Positions 50,320 to 59,783 of a stretch of 64,000 nucleotides of DNA are shown piece after piece (the stretch's first letter is position 1; the number at the start of each line of letters is the position of its first letter). The notes below the pieces were generated by a model, which did not search any database, had not been told where the DNA came from, and was given only the letters and a program-made list of their open reading frames with translations. Source of the stretch: Niallia alba (lineage in GTDB: Bacteria; Bacillota; Bacilli; Bacillales; Cytobacillaceae). The stretch spans positions 3,512,001 to 3,576,000 of the forward strand of contig NZ_JABBPK010000001.1 in the NCBI RefSeq assembly GCF_012933555.1, read 5' to 3'. A program made the translations under genes and the position numbers.

Positions 50320-50829
50320 CTAGAAGGGAAATTCACTTTTTAATTCTGGAAGTAACCCATTATGAAAATCATAAACTTCTGTTACAAATCGATTACTTTC
50401 AATGGTTAAAATGACATATGTTTGTTCTTTTCTACCTCTAGGCAATCGTAAACTACCCGGATTAATGAAAAGAACATCATCAACCACTTCCATCCCTAAG
50501 AAATGAGAATGCCCGAAACAGGCAATATTAGCCCCTATCTCCTTTGCTTTGTACAATAAATTATTAAGAGAGGATTTCACCCCATATAAATGCCCATGTG
50601 TTAAAAAAATCTTTTTTCCCGCAATTTCTTGAATTGTTTCCGTTGGATATCTGTCCTCATAATCACAGTTCCCTTGAACCGTAATATATCCCGCCATCAC
50701 TTCTTCACTTGCTGAAAGCTCTGAATCTCCACAATGCAGAAACAAATCTACATCCTCTTCATGCCTTTTTTTTAAAACACCTAACTCGGATACCAATCCA
50801 TGACTGTCACTTACAATCAAAATTTTCAT
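50320..50829 (-). CDS. ysnB: YfcE/MJ0936-type metallophosphoesterase YsnB
   Basis: A 169-residue calcineurin-like phosphoesterase. Metal ligands are in LIVSDSHG (D, H), LHCGDSE (GD), VQGNCD (GNxD/H-type), LTHGHLYG (GH) and CFGHSHF (GHxH). Length is normal for the family. Likely cotranscribed with rdgB, 6 bases apart. B. subtilis has the same ysnA-ysnB pair. Substrate unknown. Confidence 0.92.
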   Translation of the reverse strand: MKILIVSDSHGLVSELGVLKKRHEEDVDLFLHCGDSELSASEEVMAGYITVQGNCDYEDRYPTETIQEIAGKKIFLTHGHLYGVKSSLNNLLYKAKEIGANIACFGHSHFLGMEVVDDVLFINPGSLRLPRGRKEQTYVILTIESNRFVTEVYDFHNGLLPELKSEFPF

Positions 50830-50835
50830 CCAGGT

Positions 50836-51441
50836 CTAGTTCCTTTCCTTAAAAACAGTTGGTAACTGTTCTTTTAGTTTTTTTAATGCATTTGCACGGT
50901 GACTAATTTTATTTTTCTTCTCTGGCGGCAATTCAGCCATTGCCTTTTGTTCTACCTCTACATAAAAAATCGGATCATAACCAAAGCCGTAATCTCCTCT
51001 TCTTTCCGTTAAAATAATCCCTTCACAAGTACCGGTAAATGTTAAGGAGGATTCATTAGGAATTGCAACTGCTAATGTACAACAAAAGCGAGCTGTTCTT
51101 TTTTCTGTTGGAACTCCCTTTAATTCATCCAAAACCTTGTCCATATTATCTTGATCATTCTTTTGTTCACCTGCATAACGTGCAGAATACACTCCAGGTC
51201 TACCGTTCAATGCATCTATAACAAGACCAGAATCATCTGAGATAACAACACGATTTAGTAGCTTAGAAATCGTTTCTGCTTTTAGGAGAGCATTTTCTTC
51301 AAATGTTGTCCCTGTCTCCTCTACATCTGGTACATCTGGAAAATCTAATAGTGTTTTTACTTCATAGCCAAGTGGTGAAAACATTTGTACAAATTCTTTT
51401 GTCTTGCCTGTATTCTTTGTTGCAATAATAATCTCTTTCAT
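50836..51441 (-). CDS. rdgB: dITP/XTP (non-canonical purine NTP) pyrophosphatase
   Basis: About 201 residues (Ham1/RdgB family). It hydrolyses ITP, dITP and XTP to monophosphates, cleaning the nucleotide pool. Markers are [55 protein letters not shown] and [10 protein letters not shown]. Two ATGs in a row at the start (51444 and 51441). In B. subtilis (ysnA) it follows rph; here rph is missing and a palindromic composite lies upstream instead. Confidence 0.96.
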   Translation of the reverse strand: MKEIIIATKNTGKTKEFVQMFSPLGYEVKTLLDFPDVPDVEETGTTFEENALLKAETISKLLNRVVISDDSGLVIDALNGRPGVYSARYAGEQKNDQDNMDKVLDELKGVPTEKRTARFCCTLAVAIPNESSLTFTGTCEGIILTERRGDYGFGYDPIFYVEVEQKAMAELPPEKKNKISHRANALKKLKEQLPTVFKERN

Positions 51442-51700
51442 CATAAATCTCCTTAATTAGCTAAAAATATTTTTTTACGCTGAAACATATGTAGTTGCTA
51501 TTCTTTCTTTTAGTTTACTACGATTGAAAAAATGCGTCTAATAAAAGTATATACCCTTTCTTCCTTATTTCCAAAGACAGTTTTGTGAAGTTTATAACGT
51601 CATTTCATCGGTTTCTTCTGTTTTTATGGAAATCCTTATATAATTCACTATAAATATCGGTATGGATAAATTATTACCATCAACACTCTGGACTAAAAAA

Positions 51701-52086
51701 ATAAAGAGGCTGGGACATAAGTATTCCAGCCAAGGATAATTCCGAACAATTATACGAAGATGCTAATGAATGTTCCGTATAATTGTTCGGGCTTTTATTT
51801 GTTTTTCAAAGGATGTTTCCATGAAGTTTGGTGCGATTCCCCGCAGCCGGAATACACTTCGCTTTCCATGGGGCTCGCGCTGAGCCGCTTCGGCCTGTGG
51901 CCTGCAGGGTCTCAGACTGTCTCGCTAATCCCATAGGAGTCTTCGTGTATTCCGGCTGCTCTGTTTTTCCAACTAATTATATTTCCTCTTGTAAAAAGTA
52001 TGCGAAAGCAGCCGCTATTTACTAGCTATATTAGAAATTGTTCGTCTTTACAGAGTATCTATTTAGTTATGTCCCATCCTCTTTAT
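51701..52086. repeat. Composite palindromic element between gerM and rdgB
   Basis: Outer arms ATAAAGAGGCTGGGACATAA (from 51701) and TTATGTCCCATCCTCTTTAT (to 52086) pair with one mismatch over ~385 bases. Inside, CCGAACAATTATACG (about 51743) pairs with CGTATAATTGTTCGG (to about 51791), followed by a MITE-like element. AGAGGCTGGGACATAA-type ends are widespread dispersed repeats in Bacilli (from memory). Confidence 0.75.
51811..52013. repeat. MITE-like element (copy between gerM and rdgB)
   Basis: The core runs from GCAGCCGGAATACACTTCGC (about 51844) to its mirror GTGTATTCCGGCTGC (about 51960). The degenerate outer ends GGATGTTTCC (51811) and GCGAAAGCAGCC (52013) remain recognisable. No target duplication is visible. 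Internal words such as GGGTCTCAGACTGTCTCGC are shared with the other copies. Confidence 0.8.
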
Positions 52087-52097
52087 CAATTAACTTA

Positions 52098-53165
52098 TTA
52101 GAAACTACCTGTATTCACATTTTCCGGACGAGTAACTGGTTTAGTTAAACTTTCTCCTTCTGCATTCACTAAATCAGCTTCTCCATTAACAGTAACAGAA
52201 ACACTTTCAATGCCTTCTTGCTCTGTCAATGACAGTACTAATGAATTTAATACTTCATCGGCTAGTACTTTTTCTTCTCCGTTTAGCCCACTAGAATATA
52301 TGTTTTCGTTAAAGTTTAACGTAACTTTACCATCTTCTACTACTGGTTTATCTAACAGCTTCACATCGTTAGGTAATAAACTTGTTAATGCTGTTGCGCC
52401 TCCCATACCTGGGCCTTCTATTAATTCACCTACTGCGGCTGCCACATTATTTTCTTCTGCATTGCTAACACGCTTTGTTACTGGTACATAATAGTATGAA
52501 TCTAAATCTCCGCCAATATAATAAACGGTTAACGGTTTAGTGTTTGTAATATCTGTAACATCATCCGTATTAACGTTAATGCCATCTGCTCTTGTTAAAG
52601 CACCTTGGATCGGGGTTTTATTAACTGGCATTTCTGTCAGCTCATGACCATTTAAAGAGAGCTTAACAGCATCAATTGAATCAAATTGTGTCAATGTCCA
52701 CGTAATAGATTGTAAAATTTTCTCTTCATCTTTAGCCTCGTACTCTTTGAATTCATTTGAAAAATCGACTGTAGCCACTTTATCCTCATCTACATTAATA
52801 CTAATTTTCGTATCTTGCGGAATTACTGCCTGAAAATCATTTGGCAGCATTTCAGAAACTTTTCCACCTTTAACTAAATATTCTAAGCTTTCTTTTGCAA
52901 TCGAATTTGTTTTTGGCAGATTTAATGTTTGAGGAACGACATACCCATATTTATCCATTAAATATAATTCAATAGGCATTGCATCCTCTGTAGCAACTTC
53001 TCCCGCTGTTTCTTTGTCCGCATTTTCTTTCACTGCATCATCTTCATAGGATGTAGTTTGGGGTGGATCTACTTTTTCTTTATCTCCCAATAAGCTACAA
53101 CCAGAGATCAACACAGATGATATTAAAACCGCAGAAACTATGGTCAATTTGTTATTCTTAGACAT
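52098..53165 (-). CDS. gerM: Spore germination lipoprotein GerM
   Basis: A 355-residue protein with a signal peptide and lipobox (VLISGCSLL, Cys about residue 23), then two GerMN domains of ~110 residues each (first from MPIELYLMDKYGYVVPQTLN, second from PLTVYYIGGDLDSYYYVPVT). In B. subtilis GerM is needed for normal sporulation and germination and helps localise the SpoIIIA/IIQ channel. Acts outside the membrane. Next to racE, as expected. Confidence 0.93.
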   Translation of the reverse strand: MSKNNKLTIVSAVLISSVLISGCSLLGDKEKVDPPQTTSYEDDAVKENADKETAGEVATEDAMPIELYLMDKYGYVVPQTLNLPKTNSIAKESLEYLVKGGKVSEMLPNDFQAVIPQDTKISINVDEDKVATVDFSNEFKEYEAKDEEKILQSITWTLTQFDSIDAVKLSLNGHELTEMPVNKTPIQGALTRADGINVNTDDVTDITNTKPLTVYYIGGDLDSYYYVPVTKRVSNAEENNVAAAVGELIEGPGMGGATALTSLLPNDVKLLDKPVVEDGKVTLNFNENIYSSGLNGEEKVLADEVLNSLVLSLTEQEGIESVSVTVNGEADLVNAEGESLTKPVTRPENVNTGSF

Positions 53166-53253
53166 TCTTCATCACTCCTAAGACAGTTTGTACTAATATA
53201 TATACGAGCCTATCTTTTTTTTAGACCGTCTTTAGAAGATTTTTTTTCAAAAA

Positions 53254-53460
53254 GGCTGTTTTCGTAAAGTTTTTTGCGATTACCCGCAGCCGGAATTCAC
53301 TTCGCTTTCCGTGGGGCTCGCGCTGAGCCTCCTCACCTCGCCTCCGGGGTCTCAGACTGTCTCGCTAATCCCACAGGAGTCTACGTGTATTCCGGCTGCT
53401 CCATTTTTCCAACTAATTCTTTTTTTCGATAGAAAAACAACAATCCTTTAGAAAACAACC
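53254..53460. repeat. MITE-like element between gerM and racE (best-preserved core)
   Basis: Left end GGCTGTTTTCGTAAAG, right end CTTTAGAAAACAACC. The core runs from GCAGCCGGAATTCACTTCGC to its mirror GTGTATTCCGGCTGC. Internal blocks are GTGGGGCTCGCGCTGAGCCT, GGGTCTCAGACTGTCTCGCT and CCCACAGGAGTCTACG. The flanks TTCAAAAA and CACAAAAA agree at 6 of 8 positions. It lies upstream of gerM. Confidence 0.85.
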
Positions 53461-53463
53461 CAC

Positions 53464-53552
53464 AAAAAAGACTGTCTCACTATTTCATCCACAAAAATGT
53501 CTCGATTAGAACTGATCTAGATATTTTTGTTAATGGAACATAAGACAGTCTT
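53464..53552 (-). terminator. Terminator of racE
   Basis: A long hairpin: AAGACTGTCT (53469) pairs with AGACAGTCTT (ending 53552), with an inner ACAAAAAT / ATTTTTGT pairing. The A-run at 53464-53469 is the U-tract on the minus strand. Confidence 0.8.
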
Positions 53553-53557
53553 ATTAC

Positions 53558-54355
53558 TTATGACAATTTAATTGTTTCAACAGAATGTATTTCTTGATTT
53601 AGCCAGTTTGATGCTATTCTAGCAAAAATTTCTTTCGATCCAGTTGTATAAAAATGATGTTCTACTTGATTCTCTTCTGAAGCAAGTTGGTCATGATGGT
53701 TTAGAATGGTACTAACTTCTCTTGCCGTTTCTGCACCAGAACTAATCACTTTTACCTTTTCCCCTATCTCTTCTTGTATTACTTTTGCCAACAAAGGGTA
53801 ATGGGTACAACCAAGTATTAGAGTATCTATCTCTTTATTCTTTAATGGCCAAAGCGTTTCTTTCACAATTTTCCTTGCGACTGGTCCATCATATTCGCCG
53901 CTCTCCACTAAAGGAACAAATTTCGGGCATGCTAAACTAACTGTTCTTACTCGATTATTAATCTTTTTTAATGCTTTTTCATACGCTCGACTTCGAACAG
54001 TACCAATTGTTCCAATCATGCCTATATAATTATTTTTTGTTACCTTAATTGCTGTTCGTGCCCCCGGAATAATTACTCCAATTACAGGAATAGATAGCTG
54101 CCCGCGAATTTCCTCTAATGCCACTGCAGTAGCAGTATTACAGGCAATCACAAGCATTTTAATATTTTTCTTCAACAAGAATCTAGTCATTTCCCAAGTG
54201 AATTTCTTCACTTCTTCTCCCGTTCTTGGTCCATATGGACATCTTGCCGTATCCCCTAAGTATACGATATTTTCAAAAGGAAGCTGGCGCATAATCTCCT
54301 TCGCGACCGTTAATCCACCAACTCCAGAATCTATAACCCCTATTGCTCTTTCCAA
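53558..54355 (-). CDS. racE: Glutamate racemase
   Basis: A 265-residue enzyme that makes D-glutamate for peptidoglycan. The catalytic cysteines are in [12 protein letters not shown] (about residue 74) and [11 protein letters not shown] (about residue 185); the N-terminal motif is [15 protein letters not shown]. The start appears to be TTG at 54355, with GAGGCGG upstream, 10 bases after the ysmB stop. Likely an operon with ysmB (murI in other species). Confidence 0.95.
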   Translation of the reverse strand: MERAIGVIDSGVGGLTVAKEIMRQLPFENIVYLGDTARCPYGPRTGEEVKKFTWEMTRFLLKKNIKMLVIACNTATAVALEEIRGQLSIPVIGVIIPGARTAIKVTKNNYIGMIGTIGTVRSRAYEKALKKINNRVRTVSLACPKFVPLVESGEYDGPVARKIVKETLWPLKNKEIDTLILGCTHYPLLAKVIQEEIGEKVKVISSGAETAREVSTILNHHDQLASEENQVEHHFYTTGSKEIFARIASNWLNQEIHSVETIKLS

Positions 54356-54364
54356 AAAACCGCC

Positions 54365-54823
54365 TCATTTTTCTCGCATTACTTGATGTAAACGCATGAA
54401 ATTTTTCTTTAATTCCTCGATATCTCCGGTTGTATACTCATTTAATACTTCTTGAAGATAGTTTTGACGTTTTTTAATTACTTCGTCAATTAATCTTTTT
54501 CCTTCTTCTAGCATATGAATACGAACCACACGTCGATCATTCGGATCCTTCACTCTTTGAACTAAATGATTCTTTTCCATCCGATCAACTAAGTCGGTCG
54601 TTGTACTAAAGGCAAGGAACATTTTATTTGATAATTCCCCTATTGTCATATCGCCCTCTTCAAATAGCCATTGCAAGGCAACGAATTGAGGAGGAGTCAT
54701 TGTATAATCGCTTAATATCTCTCTCCCTTTTTGTTTAATGATCCCCGATATGTATCGCATATCCTTTTCTATCGTAGCTATATTCTCCAAATATTCCTTT
54801 GCATTTTTCTCTTCAGTCATCAT
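54365..54823 (-). CDS. ysmB: MarR-family transcriptional regulator YsmB
   Basis: About 152 residues with a winged-helix MarR fold. The recognition region reads MTIGELSNKMFLAFSTTTDL then VDRMEKNHLVQRVKDPNDRR, with helical dimerisation segments at both ends. I choose the ATG at 54823; GGGAG lies 9 bases upstream and overlaps the alternative ATG at 54838. Sits between racE and the gerE locus, as in B. subtilis. Ligand and targets unknown. Confidence 0.9.
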   Translation of the reverse strand: MMTEEKNAKEYLENIATIEKDMRYISGIIKQKGREILSDYTMTPPQFVALQWLFEEGDMTIGELSNKMFLAFSTTTDLVDRMEKNHLVQRVKDPNDRRVVRIHMLEEGKRLIDEVIKKRQNYLQEVLNEYTTGDIEELKKNFMRLHQVMREK

Positions 54824-54935
54824 GATTACAACTCCCATATATAAATATACAAATATAATTAATTTCCGACAATTTTCTACGAATCAGTACCTTTAATTAT
54901 AATCTACAATTCTTCCCTCGTAAATGTATAAGGCG

Positions 54936-55187
54936 AAAAGTTAATGGAGTATTAATTTAGATGTAAAATTTATGAACAAGAGCAGTTTTGACAATATTAT
55001 TTACACATCCCTCATTTAGCCATGTATCCTCATTAAAAGAAGATGACCCATATAAGCGGCAAAGGAGTGGAATTTCCTCCCCGCTTATACGAGATCATCT
55101 TCTTTATTATAGCTCTAGTTCTCCCATTCTAAGGAGTTCTACAACAGCCTGTGAACGCCCCTTCACGCCCAGCTTCTGCATAGCATT
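54936..55187. repeat. 252-bp direct repeat, left copy (gerE 3' end and downstream)
   Basis: By eye identical, base for base, to 59784-60035 (offset 4848). It contains the last 26 codons of gerE plus stop, the gerE terminator and about 100 bases downstream. The left copy is joined to the native ysmB-proximal DNA and so is probably the original position. Confidence 0.95.
55107..55187 (-). pseudogene. gerE 3' fragment
   Basis: It encodes SNAMQKLGVKGRSQAVVELL then RMGELEL and stop, in the same frame as intact gerE. Upstream the sequence changes at 55188 into DNA next to the recombinase gene. A 66-base hairpin terminator (55038-55103) follows. Reading: the downstream half of a gerE gene once split by the adjacent recombinase element. 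Confidence 0.85.
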
Positions 55188-55220
55188 TGAAATGCATACC
55201 TTTTGCATGCTAAAAACACA

Positions 55221-56714
55221 CTACTGTATTTGTTCAAAAGTGTATTTAATATCTAGTGTTCCATCTTGGCTAACTTCCATTGAATCTAATAACTGCTGGA
55301 AAGCATAATGTAAGTCACTTTCTTCATTTTCCAGCTGCTTAAAAGCCTGTTTAATGGTCTCTATATTAATACTTGTATTATCTTCTTGCGACAATAGAAA
55401 AAGCTTATCATTTAATTTACCAATCTGCTTTTCCAGTTCATCTCTTTTCACTTTAAATTCCGCTTTAGATATCAGTCGATCATTTAAATAAAGATCCAGA
55501 ACATCTTTTTTCTGTTCTTCTAACCGGTCTATTTTATTTCTAATGCCGCGGGCTGTCCTCCAGCTGCTTCTTTTTATATTCTGTATCAAAGTTTAACCGA
55601 ATGCTTTCTCCCTTTTCTGTTAAAAGTCTTAACATAAACTCCCTAAATTGTTCGTAACGAATCGGTTCATGATTTAAGCAGCCATGTTCACCATATCTTC
55701 TGTACTTGCTGCATTTTAAGTATTTCCATTCAATTCTGGAACCATCTTTTTTTCGTTTATAACTTTGCATAATCACCATATTAGAGCCACAATGAGCGCA
55801 TTTTAATATATCTCTGAATTCATTCCATGGAGTAATTTTTGTTTTTTTACTTTTATAGTCTCTGTTATTAGCTTTTTCAAATTGAGTAGAAGTTATGATT
55901 GCTGGATGATGATCTTTAAAGATCAACCATTTTTCTTGAGGATTACGGATTTGCTTCTTTCTTCCACCAACTTTTACAGTTGTGTACTGATTAAGTATGA
56001 AGTTTCCATGATAGATAGGATTTTGAAGTATTCTCTGAACGGATGTAACCTGCCATTTATCCTTTTGTTTCGGTTTTAAGCCTAAATCATTTAACTCTTT
56101 TGTAATGCGCTTAAAACCCATTTATCGAAGTTATACCAATGGAATATTTGTCTTACTACTTTAGCTTCTTCTTCATTGATAACAAGTTTTTGGTTTGGAC
56201 GATCATATCCAAAAGGAATCTTACCGATATGTTCGCCACGTCGCACTTTAGCTGCAAGAGCAGCAGAAATCGAGCTTGATAGAGTTCTAGAGTATTGAGC
56301 AGCAAACAAGCTCCATAATTCAAAAACCATGTCGTTCTTACCAACTTTAAAACTGTCAAAACCTTCTTCAATGGATATTACACGAACATTATGTGCTAGC
56401 AGTGTTTCTCTAATTTCTAAGCTATCTTTTAGATCCCTGGCTAAACGTGAAATGGATTTAAAGATAATCATTTCTATTTCGCCTTTTTTCGTTTTATCTA
56501 ATAATAATTGGATTGCTGGGCGATCTAAGAAGACTGTTCCAGATATTCCTTCGTCTTTAAAAACAGATTCTTCGTTCCATTCGTAGCCATTTCTTTCTAG
56601 CCAGTTACGGCATATATCGATTTGGTTTTCGACCGATGAGACTTGTTCGTCTCGGTCGGTGGATACACGGACGTAGACTGCGTATTTAGATTTGGGTTGC
56701 ATAAGTTGTACCAT
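55221..56714 (-). pseudogene. Large serine recombinase, disrupted by two frameshifts
   Basis: Together about 500 residues of a site-specific recombinase. The resolvase domain (56091-56714) has the catalytic serine in YVRVSTDRDEQVSSVENQ and FKSISRLARDLKDSLEIRE. The Recombinase domain (55540-56121: GFKRITKELNDLGLKP, NPIYHGNFI) has a zinc ribbon (LKCAHCGSNM… CSKYRRYGEHGCLN). The C-terminal coiled coil lies at 55221-55589. Frame 1 is lost near 56121 (GATAAATGGG, consistent with one missing A) and frame 2 near 55550-55560. It lies 33 bases from the gerE fragment, as an integrase next to its attachment site would. Confidence 0.88.
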
Positions 56715-56732
56715 CCTTTATTGAATATAAAA

Positions 56733-57041
56733 TTATTCATCAACTGCACCATTAGAATATAAATCTTTCTCTACTTGTACCCATTTGATTAAATCCTTTC
56801 TTTCTGGGTAAGATTCTTCGTATTTTTTATTATTATTTAGTAATTCATGTCCTTTATTTGTTAACCGTGCTGGCTTAATTGAAAAATAATCGTCCAACCT
56901 TAATACTCTTTCTAAATATCCTTCATTTTCTAAAAATTTTATAAAATTCTCAAATTCTCTGGTTCTTAAACCATAATCTTTTTCTGTAGGTAAAAATTCC
57001 CCTCTATTTATCTCTCTTAAAATACTATAACCAACTCTCAT
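56733..57041 (-). CDS. YjcQ-family winged-helix protein
   Basis: A 102-residue protein. YSILREINRGEFLPTEKDYG, then FENFIKFLENEGYLERVLRL and ARLTNKGHELLNNN match the YjcQ pattern (B. subtilis YjcQ and phage/ICE relatives), a small winged-helix domain. It ends 18 bases before the recombinase start, so the two form one minus-strand unit, consistent with a mobile element. GGAGG lies upstream. Possibly a regulator of excision; inference only. Confidence 0.7.
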   Translation of the reverse strand: MRVGYSILREINRGEFLPTEKDYGLRTREFENFIKFLENEGYLERVLRLDDYFSIKPARLTNKGHELLNNNKKYEESYPERKDLIKWVQVEKDLYSNGAVDE

Positions 57042-57132
57042 AATATTCCTCCTAACTAGAAATCACTTAATTCACTATATTTTATCATTAATTGTAAATT
57101 TATAGAAATATCATTTACTAATCTACTAATTT

Positions 57133-57176
57133 AATGTTAATATTATCTAGAGAGCTCTCTGTATAATATTAACATT
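57133..57176. repeat. 44-bp near-perfect palindrome between divergent element genes
   Basis: Arms AATGTTAATATTAT (57133-57146) and ATAATATTAACATT (57163-57176) match exactly. The centre AGAGAGCTCTCT is itself a perfect 12-bp palindrome; only two base pairs in between fail. GTATAAT lies in the right arm, 14-20 bases before a ribosome binding site. It sits midway between the YjcQ-like gene (minus) and a secreted protein gene (plus). Confidence 0.9.
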
Positions 57177-57189
57177 AATGGAGGTTATT

Positions 57190-57594
57190 ATGAATAAAAA
57201 AATTCAGCAAATCTTTTTAGTAATAATATCTACAATTTTATTATGTTTTAGTTTACTTCCAATCAATACTTTTGCAGAAGAAAAGTCCCTCATCCAAGAA
57301 AACATATCTGTAAATACTACTCAATTGCAAATTAAAATTGCATCAATCGATGAAGAAACCTCGAAATTGATTATTGGGGAAGAAATCACAAGCCTATCAC
57401 TAAACGGATATCTAGATAATTTAATTAAGTATAGTAATGACTCCAATGCTTCTTACACTTTAGAAGAAGTTGAGGATAACGATCTTATTAATTTATCAAA
57501 TTATGATTCAACTTTTAAACCCAATTATGTAGTTACTTTAAGTTACTCAAATGATGTCCATCGCCATAAACATCAAATCATCAATAATAACTAA
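57190..57594 (+). pseudogene. Secreted small protein, 3' end cut by the IS21-family junction
   Basis: It starts at the ATG at 57190 with GGAGG just upstream. Residues 1-30 are a Sec signal peptide (FLVIISTILLCFSLLPINTF then AEE). The mature part is acidic (SIDEETSKLIIGEEI; TLEEVEDNDLINLSNYDS) with no domain I recognise. Native coding ends at about 57555; the last 12-13 codons (IHRHKH-like) are read from antisense istB, so the true C-terminus is missing. It may be a cargo gene of the gerE element. Confidence 0.6.
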
Positions 57595-58083
57595 GTCAGC
57601 GTCTCTTATTCTTTTCATTCTTGTCTGTGATTTACGTGTGATTTCCTCCGTTTTCAATACATTGATAAGGTCTCCCATCGTAGTAAAGATCACCTTGTAA
57701 CCTTGGTTTAACGCTTCGATACCTAACCCGATTGAAATGTGGGTTTTCCCGCAACCTGGTGGCCCCAATAGAATGATATTGTGTAATTGTTCTATCCAGG
57801 TTAAATCTTTTAATCTATTTAGCTGTTTGTTGCTTAATGACTTCTGTTCTTTTAAATTGAATTCTTCTAATGTCTTCTGGAAAGGAAATGTAGCCCATTT
57901 AAATCGTTTCTCTAATTGCTTTTCTTCTCTTCGAGTTTGTTCATATTTTGCTACATCGAAGAGGAACTGAGTAAAGGACGAATCCTTTTGCTCAGCCTCT
58001 CTTATTAATGCAGGAAGGTGATTTGCTGTTTCTGTTAAACGTAATGTCTTCATCAAATCTTGTAATTGATTTAGCTGACTCAT
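57556..58083 (-). pseudogene. istB, C-terminally truncated
   Basis: It matches the intact IstB at 3105-3869 from MSQLNQLQDLMKTLRLTETA through Walker A GPPGCGKTHIS to DLVIIDDLMFMAMD, then diverges into unrelated sequence (two codons, then stop). About 75 C-terminal residues are lost, including sensor-2 elements. It overlaps istA by 4 bases. Confidence 0.88.
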
Positions 58084-59648
58084 ACAGGTTCACCTTCCAA
58101 TATGGCAGTGTAGGCATCCACTTCTCTTTTTTGAGCCTCCGTCTCCATAATCCAACCAGAAACTCCTTTTATGTGTGTTACATTCTCAGCGGTATCATGC
58201 ACCGTATCTCCAACTTGTCGGTGTCGTTTTAAATAGGCAACGACATCGCTAAAATCTGTCGCACCATAAAGGCTCCTTTTTATACATTCATTTAATGCTG
58301 CCGATAGAATTTCCCTGTTATTTACTTTTGTCTCTTTTAATATCATTTGGAGCTGATCCCTAATATATCGAGGGTATTTATCTTTTACTGTCTGTAAATA
58401 ATCATAAGCTATCTCACTGTCATTAAATTGTTGGGCAACGGTATCCATAAATGCATCAATACCTTTTGTTCTATCTCGGCTATGTTTTCTGTCTTTAATT
58501 AATAATCCCTTCCCGTCAGGGATAGTATGTTTTGCGATGATTTCTCCTGTTTCATGGCTATAAATGATTAATTCCTTTTCTTCGGTTTTCTTAATGCAGA
58601 CAGTTTCATATTTGCCAAACGTCCCCAATGGAAGAGAATAACGATTCGATAAATAACGAATAGTATTGTCCTTATGGACGCATCTTGATATACTAGTTTC
58701 ATAGTTATATTTTACATCTAGATTTTTGGTGACTGGTCGTAAGTGTTGTCTTTCCAGGGAAAACACTTCGACCGGTCTCTTTTTTGTTGTATGATGAACT
58801 TTATAGTTGCCGGTTCTATTAAGCCATTCCCATCCTTGTTCATTCCAGGAATCAATGTTATGAAAGACTCGGTGTTTAGCGAAGTTATGTTTAATGAAAC
58901 CAACTACATTTTCAATTTTTCCTTTACTTTCTGGATCCGACTTACGGCAAACACGAAGGGTTAGATTCCTAGATTCTTTATATTGTTGGAACTCTTGCGT
59001 TAGAATTAAATCTCCTCCATTTTCACTTACCACAATTAAACTATCTTGGTCATATACTAATTCTCCTGGTATCCCTCCGTACCACCTAAATGCATTCTCA
59101 TGTGCTGCAATCACATCTTGGGTAGTAAAAGGCCTATCTAACCACTCCTTATACTTATACCTAGAATTGGATAATACAAAGGCAATAAAGTTAAGTTTAA
59201 CTTCTTTATTATCACTAGTTTTTTGCTTAGTATGACCAAAGTCAACTTGAATTTGCTCACCCATTGGTGTATCTGGTATAGCTTCATAGATTCGTGGTGA
59301 AGTTTCCTTTTTTATTTTATATTCGTCTCGAAGCTCTTTAACATAGGAGCGAACCGTACTTTCACCTACTTTAAAATCTTCATACTTCTCTTTTAACCAG
59401 TCTTCTACTTGTGCAGCTGACATATCTGGATGTTCTCTCAGCCAGGATAAAATTAGTTCTTTATAAGGATCTAATTTCTTACTTCTCGACTGAAGAGAGT
59501 CTACCCACTCAGACATATCCGAAGGATTCTTTTTTAGATAACGATGAACGGTTGATCTTGAGATTCCTAGTTTTTCTGCTACCTTTTTCTTGCTAAAACC
59601 CTTTTTTATTAGCTGATGTATTTCCATATACATTTCCCACTTATCCAC
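58080..59648 (-). CDS. istA: IS21-family transposase IstA
   Basis: A 522-residue transposase. N-terminal HTH (IHQLIKKGFSKKKVAEKLGI then SRSTVHRYLKK). DDE core with first Asp in EQIQVDFGHTKQ, second Asp in LVYDQDSLIVV and Glu in KGKIENVVGFIKHNF. The C-terminal IS21 domain contains RYLSNRYSLPLGTFGKYE. Apparently intact, but IstB is truncated, so autonomous movement is doubtful. Confidence 0.92.
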   Translation of the reverse strand: MDKWEMYMEIHQLIKKGFSKKKVAEKLGISRSTVHRYLKKNPSDMSEWVDSLQSRSKKLDPYKELILSWLREHPDMSAAQVEDWLKEKYEDFKVGESTVRSYVKELRDEYKIKKETSPRIYEAIPDTPMGEQIQVDFGHTKQKTSDNKEVKLNFIAFVLSNSRYKYKEWLDRPFTTQDVIAAHENAFRWYGGIPGELVYDQDSLIVVSENGGDLILTQEFQQYKESRNLTLRVCRKSDPESKGKIENVVGFIKHNFAKHRVFHNIDSWNEQGWEWLNRTGNYKVHHTTKKRPVEVFSLERQHLRPVTKNLDVKYNYETSISRCVHKDNTIRYLSNRYSLPLGTFGKYETVCIKKTEEKELIIYSHETGEIIAKHTIPDGKGLLIKDRKHSRDRTKGIDAFMDTVAQQFNDSEIAYDYLQTVKDKYPRYIRDQLQMILKETKVNNREILSAALNECIKRSLYGATDFSDVVAYLKRHRQVGDTVHDTAENVTHIKGVSGWIMETEAQKREVDAYTAILEGEPV

Positions 59649-59783
59649 CTTTTGCTACCTCCACTGATGAGTATGTTTTGATATAAACATTTTACAATGG
59701 ATGGTACTTATATTTGTATATTTGGGTAAATAAGTGTTTCTTTTTATCTAGCAAAAACTGTCTACTCTAGTTTAGCAGTCACA

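Larger units (their letters stand above)
57556..59783 (-). mobile_element. IS21-family element, 5' end complete, istB end deleted
   Basis: The right terminus on the minus strand reads TGTGACTGCTAAACTAG from 59783. It contains a full istA and an istB cut after codon ~178. At 57555/57556 it is fused to the secreted-protein gene. Its intact end abuts the 252-bp repeat at 59784 with no intervening base. Confidence 0.85.

Noticed and set aside
54988-55308. Plus-strand ORF shared by both copies of the 252-bp repeat (also 59836-60045)
   Set aside because: Antisense to the gerE 3' end and its terminator; duplicated only because the DNA is duplicated.
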